The notes beneath the pieces are model-generated. The model was given only the letters and a program-made list of their open reading frames with translations. It was not told where the DNA came from and did no database searches. From Pseudomonas sp. NCCP-436 (lineage in GTDB: Bacteria > Pseudomonadota > Gammaproteobacteria > Pseudomonadales > Pseudomonadaceae), in assembly GCF_019656335.1 (NCBI RefSeq), contig NZ_BPLZ01000015.1, positions 20,502 to 84,501 of the forward strand: a stretch of DNA of 64,000 bases, given 5' to 3'. Numbering within the stretch: the stretch's first letter is position 1; the number at the start of each line of letters is the position of its first letter. A program made the translations under genes and the position numbers. This document shows, piece after piece, positions 45,911 through 55,537 of the stretch.

Positions 45911-46310
45911 ATGGCCTACAAGACCCGCGTGCTGTTCGTCTGCACCGCCAACGCCGCCCGCTCGCAGATGGCCGAGGCCCTGCTGCGCCACACCGATTCG
46001 GACAAGTTCGAGGCGCACAGCGCCGGCAGCCAGCCGGGCGAGGTCGACCCGCTCGCCCTCGCCGCCCTGCAGCACCTCGGCGTGAACACCGAAGGGCTGC
46101 ACAGCAAGGGCCTGGACGCCTTCCACTGGAACGACTTCGAGTACGTCATCAGCCTGCCAGGAATGCCAGCACCTCCCCTTCGAAGGTCAGCGCCTGGCCT
46201 GGCACTGCGAGGACCCGGTGACCAGCACCCAGCCCGAGGCATTCCGCCACTGCCTGCACGAGATCCACGAGCGGATCAAGATGTTCGTGCTGGTCAAGAC
46301 CAAGCGCTGA
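45911..46310 (+). pseudogene. arsC: Arsenate reductase (LMW phosphatase type), frameshifted
   Basis: The N-terminal 80 codons are a good low-molecular-weight phosphatase fold with the P-loop CTANAARSQ (CX5R). After EYVISL the expected CD motif is missing and the frame shifts by one at about 46157. The C-terminal half continues in the other frame (QECQHLPFEGQRLAWHCEDP to FVLVKTKR, stop at 46308-46310). A deletion of about 11 bases would explain both. Unless this is a sequencing error, the gene is inactive. Confidence 0.75.
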
Positions 46311-46317
46311 GGTAGCC

Positions 46318-46674
46318 ATGGCCGAACTGCTCACCCCCACCACCGTCTTCAAGTGCCTGGCCGACGACACCCGGGTGCGCCTGATGCTGCTGATCGCCCG
46401 CGAGGAGGAGCTGTGCGTCTGCGAACTGACCTGCGCCCTAGGCGAGAACCAGCCCAAGGTCTCGCGCCACCTGGCCCAGCTGCGCAGCGGCGGCCTGCTG
46501 GCCGACCGCCGCCAGGGCCAGTGGGTCTACTACCGCCTGCACCCGCACCTGCCGGACTGGGTGATCGCCGTGCTCGACGCCACGCTGGCGGCCAACAGCC
46601 ACTGGCTGAACCCGGACAGCAAGCGCCTGGCCGCCATGGGCGAGCGCCCGCAACGCAGCGCCGCCTGCTGCTGA
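46318..46674 (+). CDS. arsR: ArsR-family metalloregulatory repressor
   Basis: A 118-residue winged-helix repressor. The metalloid-binding motif EELCVCELTCAL contains the two close cysteines of classical ArsR, followed by the recognition helix QPKVSRHLAQLR and wing (RRQGQWVYYRL). The C-terminus ends in two cysteines. GAGGTAG precedes the start, and the gene begins 7 bp after the arsC' stop. It should repress this cassette in the absence of arsenite. Confidence 0.9.
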   Translation: MAELLTPTTVFKCLADDTRVRLMLLIAREEELCVCELTCALGENQPKVSRHLAQLRSGGLLADRRQGQWVYYRLHPHLPDWVIAVLDATLAANSHWLNPDSKRLAAMGERPQRSAACC

Positions 46675-46704
46675 ATTTCCCACCTGCTGAACGAGGCCAA
46701 GGCC

Positions 46705-47709
46705 ATGAGCATCAAAGTCGGTATCAACGGATTCGGCCGCATCGGCCGCCTGGCCCTGCGCGCCGCCTGGGACTGGCCGGAACTCGAGTTCGTGCGGATC
46801 AACGACCCGGCCGGCGACGCCGCCACCCACGCCCACCTGCTCAACTTCGACTCGGTGCACGGCCGCTGGCGGCACGAGGCCGGCAGCGACGGCGACTGTG
46901 TGGTAGTCGGCGGCCAACGCATCGCCGTCACCGCGAACAAGGCCATCGCCAATACCGACTGGAGCGATTGCGATCTGGTGCTCGAAGCCAGCGGCAAGAT
47001 GAAGAGCGTCGCCGTGCTGCAGGGCTATCTGGACCAGGGCGTGAAGCGCGTGGTGGTCTGCGCGCCGGTCAAGGAGCCCGGCGCGCTGAACGTGGTGATG
47101 GGGGTCAACCAGCAGCTGTTCGACCCGGCCGTGCACCGCATCGTCACCGCGGCGTCCTGCACCACCAACTGCCTGGCCCCGGTGGTCAAGGTGATCCACG
47201 AAAACCTGCGCATCCGCCACGGCTCGATCACCACCATCCACGACCTGACCAATACCCAGAGCATCCTCGATACGCCACACAAGGATCTGCGCCGGGCGCG
47301 GGCCAGCGGCATGAGCCTGATCCCCACCACCACCGGCTCGGCCACGGCGATCGCCGAGATCTTTCCCGAACTGCGCGGCAAGCTCGACGGCCACGCGGTG
47401 CGCGTGCCGCTGGCCAATGCCTCGCTGACCGACTGCGTGTTCGAGGTCGAGCGCGCGACCACGACCGAGGAGGTCAACGCCCTGCTCAAGGCCGCCGCCG
47501 CAGGCCCGCTGGCCGGCATTCTCGGTTACGAGGAGCGGCCGCTGGTGTCCATCGACTACCGCAGCGACCCGCGCTCGTCCATCGTCGATGCGCTGTCGAC
47601 CCTGGTGGTGGGCGGCACCCAGGTGAAGATCTACGCCTGGTACGACAACGAATGGGGCTACGCCAACCGCGCCGTGGAGCTGGCGCGCATGGTCGGGCAG
47701 GCCAGCTGA
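46705..47709 (+). CDS. gap: Glyceraldehyde-3-phosphate dehydrogenase, ArsJ-associated
   Basis: A 334-residue type I GAPDH. NAD-binding start [20 protein letters not shown], catalytic Cys in [11 protein letters not shown], and C-terminal [16 protein letters not shown]. In arsR-gap-arsJ cassettes this enzyme forms 1-arseno-3-phosphoglycerate from arsenate, which ArsJ exports. Here arsJ looks broken, so the enzyme may simply add glycolytic capacity to the pathway encoded downstream. Intact and full length. Confidence 0.9.
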   Translation: MSIKVGINGFGRIGRLALRAAWDWPELEFVRINDPAGDAATHAHLLNFDSVHGRWRHEAGSDGDCVVVGGQRIAVTANKAIANTDWSDCDLVLEASGKMKSVAVLQGYLDQGVKRVVVCAPVKEPGALNVVMGVNQQLFDPAVHRIVTAASCTTNCLAPVVKVIHENLRIRHGSITTIHDLTNTQSILDTPHKDLRRARASGMSLIPTTTGSATAIAEIFPELRGKLDGHAVRVPLANASLTDCVFEVERATTTEEVNALLKAAAAGPLAGILGYEERPLVSIDYRSDPRSSIVDALSTLVVGGTQVKIYAWYDNEWGYANRAVELARMVGQAS

Positions 47710-47710
47710 C

Positions 47711-47770
47711 TCTGCTCTTGTGGGAGGGGCTTTAGCCGCGACCGGAGCGCCACAAGTCGCGGCTAACGCG
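47711..47770. repeat. Pseudomonas REP-like element
   Basis: TGTGGGAGGGGCTTTAGCCG followed by CCACAAGTCGCGGCTAACGC, the GTGGGAGGGGCTTTAGCCGCGA-type repeat common in Pseudomonas, plus a GCGGCCCCGCGACACCC unit at about 47827. It lies between gap and arsJ. Confidence 0.65.
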
Positions 47771-47857
47771 AAATGCCGCCCAGCCGCTCACACAGGCCAT
47801 GTTCCTCAACGTTGCGCACAGCCTAGGCGGCCCCGCGACACCCTACTGGATAACCTT

Positions 47858-49063
47858 ATGCACGCCCTCGCCCGGCTCACCCCCGAAGTGCGCCAGTACC
47901 TGCTGGTCACCGGCAACTACTGGGCCTTCACCCTCACCGACGGCGCGCTGCGCATGCTGGTGGTGCTGCACTTCCACAGCCTGGGCTATACGCCGCTGGC
48001 CATCGCCGCGTTGTTCCTGTTCTACGAGATCTTCGGCGTCGTCACCAACCTGCTGGGCGGCTGGCTCGGTGCACGCATCGGCCTGAACCGCACCATGAAC
48101 CTGGGGCTGGCGCTGCAGGTGCTCGCCCTGCTGATGCTGACGGTGCCGGCGGCCATGCTCACGGTGCCCTGGGTAATGGGCGCGCAGGCACTGTCCGGAA
48201 TCGCCAAGGATCTCAACAAGATGAGCGCCAAAAGCGCGATCAAGCTGCTGGTGCCGGACAGCCGGCAAGGCACGCTGTATCGCTGGGTGGCGCTGCTGAC
48301 CGGCTCGAAGAACGCGCTCAAGGGCGTCGGCTTCTTCCTTGGCGGCGCCCTGCTCGGCTTCGCCGGCGCGGTGCTGGCCATGGCCCTGGCGCTCGGCGCC
48401 ATCTGGCTGGCCAGCCTGGCGCTGCTGAAGCAGGACCTGGGCAGGGCCAAGGCCAAGCCCAAGTTCCGCAACCTGCTGTCCAAGAGCCGGGCGATCAATA
48501 TCCTCTCGGCCGCCCGCCTGTTTCTGTTCGGCGCACGCGACCTGTGGTTCGTGGTGGCCCTGCCGGTGTACCTGGCCACTGTGTTCGGCTGGGACTTCTG
48601 GTGGGTCGGCGGCTTCCTCGCCGTCTGGATCATCGGCTATGGCATCGTCCAGATGCCTGGCCCCGGCGATCACCGGCAAGCGCAGCGGCCAGGTGCCGGA
48701 CGGCCGCGCCGCCTGCGTCTGGGCCGCGCTGCTGGCCGGCCTGCCGGCGGCCATCGCCCTCGGCCTGGACAGCCCCCTGCCGGCACAGACGGTGCTGATC
48801 GGCGGCCTGCTGGCGTTCGGCGCGCTGTTCGCGGTCACTCCTCGCTGCACAGCTACCTGATCGTCAGCTACGCCCAAGAAGACGGCGTGTTGCTGGACGT
48901 AGGCTTCTATTACATGTCCAACGCGCTGGGCCGGCTGCTCGGCACCCTGCTCTCGGGCTGGGTGTTCCAGGGCTGGGGCCTGGCGGCCTGCCTGTGGCTG
49001 TCGAGCGCCTTCGTGCTGCTGGCGGCGCTGATCTCGCTGGGCCTGCCGCGCCATCGCGCCTAG
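47858..49063 (+). pseudogene. arsJ: ArsJ organoarsenical efflux MFS transporter, double frameshift
   Basis: The first 265 codons match ArsJ (VRQYLLVTGNYWAFTLTDGA, FLFYEIFGVVTNLLGGWLGA). At about 48653-48656 one extra base shifts the frame; the true sequence continues in the next frame (LAPAITGKRSGQVPDGRAA to FGALFAV) until about 48837, where one base is missing and the original frame resumes (SSLHSYLIVSYAQEDGV). The net frame is preserved, so an uninterrupted frame exists, but about 61 residues including membrane helices would be scrambled. Either inactive or containing two base-calling errors. Confidence 0.8.
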
Positions 49064-49067
49064 CGGG

Positions 49068-49931
49068 TCAGGGCGCGCGCATACTCCGCGCCGCCTCGGC
49101 CAGATAGAACCAGGTCGGCGCATCCAGCTGCAGCTCGGCGCCGGCCAGGGCCTCCTCGATGCGCGACTCGCGCAGGCTGCCGAGGATCGGCAGCGGCCGC
49201 CCCGGCAGGCGGCGCAGCCAGGCCAGGGCGACCTGCATTGGCGTCGCCTGCAGCGCCGCGGCTACTTCCTCCAATTCCTGCTGCAGCGCCGGGGCGAAAC
49301 GGCCTCCGGCCAGCGGCGACCAGGCCAGCACCTGCAGACCGTCGGCCTGCAGCGCCTGCAGACGACCGTCCCACACCGCCTGCTGGGCGGCGAGCGACAG
49401 CTCGATCTGGTTGCAGCGCAGCGGCAACTCGCGCCCCAGCACCTGCCAGTGCAGCGGCTCGGCGTTGGACAGGCCGATCCAGCCGACCTTGCCGGCCTCA
49501 ACCAACGCCTGCAGCGCCCGCGCCACTTCCTCGACCTGCAGCAGCGGATCGGGACGATGCAGCAGGAAGCCGTGCAGCTGCTCGACGCCCAGGCGCTGCA
49601 GCGAGGCCTCCACCGCCCGGGTCAGGTAGCGGGCGCTGCTGTCGTAGTGCTTGACCCGCCAGCGCGAAACGTCCTGCGCCGCCGGCACTATGTCGGCCTT
49701 GCCGATCAGCTGCAGGTGCGCCCGCAGCTGCGGGCGCAGGCGCAGCGCCGCGCCGAAGCGCGCCTCGCACTCGCCCAGGCCGTAGATATCGGCGTGGTCG
49801 AAGCCGTTGAGGCCACGCTCGATGCAACGCTCGATAAAGCCGAGCAGCGCCTGCGGCGTGGCCAGTTCGGCACACTCGAGCAGGCGCATCATGCCCAGCA
49901 GCAGCGGCTGCTGGAGCGCGAATGTGGTCAT
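49068..49931 (-). CDS. Aldo/keto reductase
   Basis: A 287-residue AKR of the YdhF-like group. The tetrad is visible as Asp45 and Tyr50 (GFDHADIYG), Lys78 (IGKADIV) and His in HGFLLHRPDPLL. NADPH-binding segments WSPLAGGRF and ILGSLRESRIEEA are near the C-terminus. It is convergent with arsJ, only 4 bp away. Substrate unknown; it could reduce sugar aldehydes or reactive carbonyls. Confidence 0.85.
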   Translation of the reverse strand: MTTFALQQPLLLGMMRLLECAELATPQALLGFIERCIERGLNGFDHADIYGLGECEARFGAALRLRPQLRAHLQLIGKADIVPAAQDVSRWRVKHYDSSARYLTRAVEASLQRLGVEQLHGFLLHRPDPLLQVEEVARALQALVEAGKVGWIGLSNAEPLHWQVLGRELPLRCNQIELSLAAQQAVWDGRLQALQADGLQVLAWSPLAGGRFAPALQQELEEVAAALQATPMQVALAWLRRLPGRPLPILGSLRESRIEEALAGAELQLDAPTWFYLAEAARSMRAP

Positions 49932-49949
49932 AAGGGGATTCCAGGGAAT

Positions 49950-50020
49950 CGGTGGTGCGCTCGGCGCACCCCAGGAAATAGTGGCGGAGCGGGTGCGCCG
50001 TGCGCACCAACCGGGTCGGT
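49950..50020. repeat. GTGCGCC-type intergenic repeat
   Basis: GGTGGTGCGCTCGGCGCACC and GGGTGCGCCGTGCGCACC, two units of the palindrome family, between the aldo/keto reductase start and the eda 3' end. Confidence 0.6.
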
Positions 50021-50072
50021 GGCGGCGCGTGACGATTGACCGTGGCCCGATCTAGCCAGCGCCGCCGCCCTA

Positions 50073-50744
50073 TCAATTCAGCAACTGCAACGCCTCGGCA
50101 CTGCACTGCTGGATGCGCGACCAATCGCCCTGCTCGACCCACTCACGCTGGAACATCCAGGTGCCGCCGACGCACATCACGTTGGGCTGGGCCATATAGC
50201 GCTGCAGGTTGTCCGGCGTGATGCCGCCGGTGGGGCAGAAACGCACGCCGCCGAACGGCCCGGCCAGCGCCTTGAGCGCGGCGACGCCGCCGCACACCTC
50301 GGCCGGGAACAGCTTGAAGCGGCGATAGCCGAGGGCGTAGCCGACCATCAGTTCGGAGGCGCTGCTCACCCCCGGCAGCAGCGGCACCGGGCTGTCCAGG
50401 GCGGCCAACAGCAATTCGCGGGTGCTGCCCGGGGTGACGATGAACTGCGCGCCGGCATCGATGGCGGCGGCCAGCATCTGCTCGTCGAGCACGGTGCCGG
50501 CGCCGACGCACAGCTCCGGGCGCTCGGCGCGCAGGCGGCGAATCGCCTCCAGGCCGTGCTCGGAGCGCAGGGTCACCTCCAGCACGCGCAGGCCACCGGC
50601 GGCCAGGGCGTCGGCCAGCGGCAGGATATCCGCCTCGCGGGCGATGGTGATCACCGGCATGATCCGCGCCTGAGCGCAGATGCGGTCGATCTCGGCGATG
50701 TGTTCGGCCATGCGCGCGCGCTGGCCTTCGTTGGGGCTGGTCAT
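50073..50744 (-). CDS. eda: KDPG aldolase (copy 2)
   Basis: A 223-residue aldolase, same length as copy 1 and nearly identical in the core (ARIMPVITIARE, LEVTLR, Schiff-base lysine in FKLFPAE). Differences cluster at both termini and third positions, which are richer in G and C here. Last gene of the second zwf-pgl-eda operon, one base after pgl. It lets the block complete the Entner-Doudoroff pathway apart from Edd and glucokinase. Confidence 0.95.
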   Translation of the reverse strand: MTSPNEGQRARMAEHIAEIDRICAQARIMPVITIAREADILPLADALAAGGLRVLEVTLRSEHGLEAIRRLRAERPELCVGAGTVLDEQMLAAAIDAGAQFIVTPGSTRELLLAALDSPVPLLPGVSSASELMVGYALGYRRFKLFPAEVCGGVAALKALAGPFGGVRFCPTGGITPDNLQRYMAQPNVMCVGGTWMFQREWVEQGDWSRIQQCSAEALQLLN

Positions 50745-50745
50745 G

Positions 50746-51459
50746 TCAGGGGCACCAATAGATTTCGAGAGGGGAATGCAGGAAGGCGCGGATCGGCATG
50801 CTCGCCACCTCGCCGGGCGCCAGCGCCTCGGCCAGGGTGGCCAGCTTGGCCTGGCCCTGGATCGCCAGCAGCGGCAGGCGCGCGCCGGCCAGCAGCGGCA
50901 GGGTCAGGGTCAGGCGCTGCGCCGGCTGGCTCGGCGCCTGCATCGGCAGCACCCGGCGCGGGCAGTCGGCGCGCAGCGCCTGGTCGAGATTGGGACTGTC
51001 CGGGAACAGCGAGGCGGTGTGGCCGTCGTCGCCCATGCCGAGCACCAGCACGTCGATCGGCGGCAATTCGGCAAAGGCCGCATCGGCCAGCTCCGCCGCC
51101 TGCTCCAGGCTGCCGGCAACCCGGTACAGGCCGAGGAACTTCGCCTCGGAGGCCGCGCCACGCAGCAGATGACGACGCACCAGCGCCTCGTTGCTGCTGG
51201 CGTGGTTGACCGGCACCCAGCGCTCGTCGGCCAGGCTCACCAGCACCTGCGCCCAGGGCAGCGCCTGCTGCGCCAGGGCCTCGAAGAAGGCCACCGGGCT
51301 GCGCCCGCCGGACACCACCAGGGTGGCGCTGCCGCGGCTGTCGATGGCCTGGCGCAGCGCCTCGGCCACGCGCAGGGCCAGGGCGTCGGCCAGTTGCTCG
51401 GCCGCGGCGTGGCTGCGGGCGCTGACGCCCGGCGGTAGGTCGAGATCAGAGATCGCCAT
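50746..51459 (-). CDS. pgl: 6-phosphogluconolactonase (copy 2)
   Basis: 237 residues, colinear with copy 1 at 6875, with [17 protein letters not shown] and [13 protein letters not shown] intact. It overlaps zwf by 14 bp, exactly as in the first set, showing that the whole operon was duplicated or acquired as a unit. Functions between Zwf and Edd. Confidence 0.93.
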   Translation of the reverse strand: MAISDLDLPPGVSARSHAAAEQLADALALRVAEALRQAIDSRGSATLVVSGGRSPVAFFEALAQQALPWAQVLVSLADERWVPVNHASSNEALVRRHLLRGAASEAKFLGLYRVAGSLEQAAELADAAFAELPPIDVLVLGMGDDGHTASLFPDSPNLDQALRADCPRRVLPMQAPSQPAQRLTLTLPLLAGARLPLLAIQGQAKLATLAEALAPGEVASMPIRAFLHSPLEIYWCP

Positions 51460-52915
51460 ACCAGCTCCTCCCGTCGCGAGTGATCAACGCCACCGAGGCC
51501 ATCGGCCCCCAGCTGCCGGCGGTATAGGGTTTCGGCGCCTCGCCGAGCTGCTTCCAGCCGGCGATCAGTTGGTCGCACCACTGCCAGGCGTACTCGATCT
51601 CGTCCTTGCGCACGAACAGGTTCTGGTTGCCGCGCATCACCTCCAGCAGCAGCCGCTCGTAGGCATCGGGGATGCGCGCGCTGCGGTAGGTGTCGGAGAA
51701 GCTCAGTTGCAGCGGACCGCTGCGCAGCTGCATGCCCTTATCCAGACCCTGATCCTTGGTCAGCACCTGCAGGGCGATGCCCTCGTCCGGCTGCAGGCGG
51801 ATGATCAGCTTGTTGCCGATCAGCTGGCGCTGCTCAGGGGCGAAGATGTAGTGCGGCGGCGCCTTGAAGTGGATGACGATCTGCGACAGCTTCTGGGGCA
51901 TGCGCTTGCCGGTGCGCAGATAGAAGGGCACGCCGGCCCAGCGCCAGTTGCGGATGTCGGCACGCAGGGCGACGAAGGTTTCGGTGTCGCTCTGGGTGTT
52001 GGAATTCTCTTCCTCCAGATAGCCCGGTACCGGCCGTCCATCGCTGCTGCCAGCGACGTACTGGCCACGCACCACGCGCTGGCCGAGCTGCTCGACGCTG
52101 ATCGGCTCCAGCGCCTTGAGCACCTTGACCTTCTCATCGCGAATGCTGTCGGCGGACAGGTCGCTGGGCGGGTCCATGGCGATCAGGCAAAGCAGCTGCA
52201 GCAGGTGGTTCTGGATCATGTCGCGCAGTTGCCCGGCCTGATCGAAGTAGCCCCAGCGCCCCTCGATACCGACCTTCTCGGCCACGGTGATTTCCACGTG
52301 GGAGATGTGGTTCTGGTTCCACTGGGTTTCGAACAGGCTGTTGGCAAAGCGCAGGGCGATCAGGTTCTGCACCGTCTCCTTGCCCAGGTAATGGTCGATG
52401 CGATAGACGCGGTTCTCCGGGAACACCCGCGCCACCGCGTCGTTGACCGCACGCGAGGATGCCAGGTCGTGGCCGATCGGTTTCTCCAGCACCACCCGCG
52501 TGCCCTCGGCCAGCCCGGCGGCGGCCAGGTTGGCGCAGATGCCGCCATACACCGATGCCGGGGTGGCGAAGTAGGCGACCAGCTGGTCCTGTGCGCCGGC
52601 CAGCTCGGCCAGGGCCAGGTAGTCCTCGGCCTGAAGAAAATCCATGGTCAGGTAGTGCAGGCGCGCCTGGAAACGCGCCAGCGCGCCCTCCTCCAGCTCC
52701 TTGGCCGGCACGTACAGGCGCAGGGCCTGCTCGATGGCGGTCAGATGGCGCTGTGGCTCGCCGGCTTCGCGGGCCAAGGCGAGGATGCGGGAGTCGTCGT
52801 GCAGTAAACCGGCGCGATCGAGCTGGTAAAGCGCGGGAAACAGCTTGCGCAGAGCCAGATCGCCGAGGGCGCCGAACAGGGCAAAGGTACAGGATTCGAG
52901 CTTTATCGCGGCCAT
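51446..52915 (-). CDS. zwf: Glucose-6-phosphate 1-dehydrogenase (copy 2)
   Basis: 489 residues, same length as copy 1 and very similar from about residue 160 onward ([33 protein letters not shown]), with most differences in residues 55-130. Nucleotide-binding loop [14 protein letters not shown] intact. Divergent from the second hexR, with a perfect TTGT-N7-ACAA operator 68 bp upstream. Probably feeds glucose from maltodextrin breakdown into the Entner-Doudoroff route. Confidence 0.95.
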   Translation of the reverse strand: MAAIKLESCTFALFGALGDLALRKLFPALYQLDRAGLLHDDSRILALAREAGEPQRHLTAIEQALRLYVPAKELEEGALARFQARLHYLTMDFLQAEDYLALAELAGAQDQLVAYFATPASVYGGICANLAAAGLAEGTRVVLEKPIGHDLASSRAVNDAVARVFPENRVYRIDHYLGKETVQNLIALRFANSLFETQWNQNHISHVEITVAEKVGIEGRWGYFDQAGQLRDMIQNHLLQLLCLIAMDPPSDLSADSIRDEKVKVLKALEPISVEQLGQRVVRGQYVAGSSDGRPVPGYLEEENSNTQSDTETFVALRADIRNWRWAGVPFYLRTGKRMPQKLSQIVIHFKAPPHYIFAPEQRQLIGNKLIIRLQPDEGIALQVLTKDQGLDKGMQLRSGPLQLSFSDTYRSARIPDAYERLLLEVMRGNQNLFVRKDEIEYAWQWCDQLIAGWKQLGEAPKPYTAGSWGPMASVALITRDGRSWYGDL

Positions 52916-52982
52916 GATGTTTGTTCTTCTATCAAGATGCGCTAGAAATACCGGGTAACAGCGGTTAAATCAAGAACAAATG

Positions 52983-52997
52983 TTGTAATAACAACAA
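52983..52997. promoter_or_regulatory. HexR operator (zwf/hexR, copy 2)
   Basis: TTGT (52983-52986), seven bases, ACAA (52994-52997). Position and flanks (ATCAAG... upstream, ACAACATTT at the end) match copy 1, so either HexR protein could bind both sites. Confidence 0.8.
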
Positions 52998-53088
52998 CAT
53001 TTTTCCAAAACCTACGCAGAGGTGGTGACGAGCGGGTGTCACCAGTAGGATAGGCCAGCCTTCTTTACCGCCAATCTGAGGACTTCCC

Positions 53089-53958
53089 ATGGACCGCGTG
53101 CGCAATCTGCTGGAACAGATCCAGAGCCGCCTCGACGACCTGAACAAGGCCGAGCGCAAGGTCGCCGAGGTGATCCTGCACGATCCGCAGCAGGCCACCC
53201 GCTTCAGCATCGCCGCGCTGGCCCAGGCCGCCGCCGTCAGTGAGCCGACGGTCAACCGTTTCTGCCGCTCGTTCGGCGCCAACGGCTACCCCGAGCTGAA
53301 GATGCAGCTGGCGCAGAGCCTGGCCAGCGGCGCTGCCTACGTCAGCCGCGCGGTGGCCGCCGACGACGGCCCCGAGGCCTACACGCGGAAGATCTTCGGC
53401 AGCACCATCGCCTCGCTAGATACCGCCTGCCAGAGCCTCGATGCGCAGCTGGTCAGCCGCGCCGTCGACCTGTTGATCCAGGCGCGGCAGATCCACTTCT
53501 TCGGCCTCGGCGCCTCGGCCTCGGTGGCGCTGGACGCGCAGCACAAGTTCTTCCGCTTCAACCTGGCGGTGTCGGCGCATTCCGACGTGCTGATGCAGCG
53601 CATGATCGCCTCGGTGGCGCACACCGGCGATCTGTTCGTGATCATTTCCTACACCGGGCGCACCCGCGAACTGGTGGAGGTGGCACGCCTGGCGCGGGAG
53701 AACGGCGCCTCGGTGCTCGGCCTGACCGCCGCCGGCTCGCCGCTGGCCAAGGCCAGCACCCTGAGCCTGGACATTCCGCTGCCGGAGGACACCGACATCT
53801 ACATGCCGATGACCTCGCGCATCATTCAGCTCACCGTGCTCGACGTGCTCGCCACCGGGGTGACCCTGCGCCGCGGCGTGGATTTCCAGCCACACCTGCG
53901 CAAGATCAAGGAAAGCCTGACCGCCAGCCGCTACCCGGCGGACGAGGAGCCGATCTAG
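53089..53958 (+). CDS. hexR: HexR transcriptional repressor (copy 2)
   Basis: 289 residues, RpiR family, with HTH ([18 protein letters not shown]) and SIS domain ([19 protein letters not shown]) unchanged relative to copy 1. About 15 substitutions overall, several in the HTH-proximal part (TRFS for TRLS, AAAVSE for AAGVSE). The two regulators probably form mixed dimers and cross-control both operons. Convergent with gpmI, 43 bp away, with a small CCGCC/GGCGG hairpin (53968-53981) between. Confidence 0.95.
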   Translation: MDRVRNLLEQIQSRLDDLNKAERKVAEVILHDPQQATRFSIAALAQAAAVSEPTVNRFCRSFGANGYPELKMQLAQSLASGAAYVSRAVAADDGPEAYTRKIFGSTIASLDTACQSLDAQLVSRAVDLLIQARQIHFFGLGASASVALDAQHKFFRFNLAVSAHSDVLMQRMIASVAHTGDLFVIISYTGRTRELVEVARLARENGASVLGLTAAGSPLAKASTLSLDIPLPEDTDIYMPMTSRIIQLTVLDVLATGVTLRRGVDFQPHLRKIKESLTASRYPADEEPI

Positions 53959-54001
53959 GGCGATCATCCGCCTTTCGGCGGCAGGCACGCCCCAGCGACC
54001 A

Positions 54002-55528
54002 TCAATCCTTCAGCAACAGCGACCGCCCTTCCATTTCCGCCGGCAGCGCCAACCCCATCAAGTCCAGCAGGGTCGGCGCGATGTCGCACAGCCGGCCATC
54101 CCCGAGGGCGAACTGCCCGGCCCGTCCGCTGACCAGGATCAGCGGCACCGGATTGAGGGTATGCGCGGTATGCGCCTGACCCGACTCGGCGTCGCACATC
54201 TGCTCGACGTTGCCGTGATCGGCGGTGATCAGGCACTCGCCACCGGCTGCCAGAGTCGCCTCGACCACCTCGCCCAGGCAGGCGTCCAGCGCCTCCACGG
54301 CGCGCACCGCCGCATCGAAGCTACCGGTATGGCCGACCATGTCGCCGTTGGCGTAGTTGCATACGATCAGATCGAAGCGCCGATCCCGGATCGCCTCGAC
54401 CAGACGCGCGGTCAACTCGGGCGCGCTCATCTGCGGCCGCAGGTCGTAGGAGGCGACGTCCGGCGACGGGATCAGGATGCGCTCCTCACCGGCGAATGGC
54501 TGCTCGCGCCCGCCGTTGAAGAAGAAGGTGACGTGGGCGTATTTCTCCGTCTCGGCGATGCGCAGCTGGGTCTTGCCGAGCCCGGCCAGGTATTCGCCCA
54601 GACTGTTACGCAGGCTTTGCGGCGGGAAGGCGCAGGGCCCGTCCAGCTGCTGCGAATAGCGGGTCAGGGTCAGCAGCCGGCGCTTGTCGACCAGGCGCGC
54701 GCGGGCGAAGCCGTCGAAGGCCGGATCGACCAGCGCCTGGCACAGCTGCCGCGCCCGGTCGGGCCGGAAATTCATGAAGATCAGCGCATCCTCCTCCGCC
54801 AGCGCGACCGCCTCGCCGATGCCGGTAGCCTGGACGAACTCGTCCGACTCACCGCGGCCATAGGCCTGCTGCAGCCCGGCCTCGGCCGTGGCCGCCCGGA
54901 ACTCGCCGCGCCCCTCGACGATCAGACGGTGGGCCGCCGCGATCCGCTCCCAGCGATTGTCGCGATCCATCGCGTAGTAACGACCGATCAACGAGGCGAT
55001 GCGCCCCTTGCCCAGCGCATCCAGCTCGGCCTGCAGACGCGCGATGAAGGGCCCGGCGCTCTGCGGCGGGGTGTCGCGGCCATCGAGAAAGGCATGCACG
55101 TAGAAGCGCTCGATGCCGCGCTCGGCCAGCACCCGGCAAGCGGCGATGATCTGCTCGGTGTGGCTGTGCACCCCGCCCGGCGACAGCAGGCCGAGCAGGT
55201 GCACCGCACCACCGCGGCGCCGCGCGCCGTCGAGCAGCTCGACCAGCGCCGGATTGGCGGCGAACTCGCCATCGGCGATGGCCCGGTTGATCCGCGTGAG
55301 GCTCTGGTACACCACGCGCCCGGCGCCGAGGTTCATATGGCCGACCTCGGAATTGCCCATCTGCCCCTCGGGCAGACCGACCGCCAGGCCCGAGGTGGCG
55401 ATGCGGCCGTGCGGATAGTGAGCGAACAGTGCGTCCAGGGTCGGCGTACGCGCCGCGGCCAGGGCATTGCCCTCGACCTCCCGGCGCAGGCCGATGCCGT
55501 CGAGAATGATCAGGGTTCGGGTGGTCAT
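54002..55528 (-). CDS. gpmI: Phosphoglycerate mutase, 2,3-bisphosphoglycerate-independent
   Basis: 508 residues, Mn-dependent alkaline phosphatase superfamily. Catalytic Ser60 is in [18 protein letters not shown]; later metal-ligand motifs are [18 protein letters not shown] and [13 protein letters not shown]. It interconverts 3- and 2-phosphoglycerate. Last gene of the pyk-orf-eno-gapN-gpmI operon, 9 bp after gapN. Confidence 0.94.
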   Translation of the reverse strand: MTTRTLIILDGIGLRREVEGNALAAARTPTLDALFAHYPHGRIATSGLAVGLPEGQMGNSEVGHMNLGAGRVVYQSLTRINRAIADGEFAANPALVELLDGARRRGGAVHLLGLLSPGGVHSHTEQIIAACRVLAERGIERFYVHAFLDGRDTPPQSAGPFIARLQAELDALGKGRIASLIGRYYAMDRDNRWERIAAAHRLIVEGRGEFRAATAEAGLQQAYGRGESDEFVQATGIGEAVALAEEDALIFMNFRPDRARQLCQALVDPAFDGFARARLVDKRRLLTLTRYSQQLDGPCAFPPQSLRNSLGEYLAGLGKTQLRIAETEKYAHVTFFFNGGREQPFAGEERILIPSPDVASYDLRPQMSAPELTARLVEAIRDRRFDLIVCNYANGDMVGHTGSFDAAVRAVEALDACLGEVVEATLAAGGECLITADHGNVEQMCDAESGQAHTAHTLNPVPLILVSGRAGQFALGDGRLCDIAPTLLDLMGLALPAEMEGRSLLLKD

Positions 55529-55537
55529 CGGTGCCTC

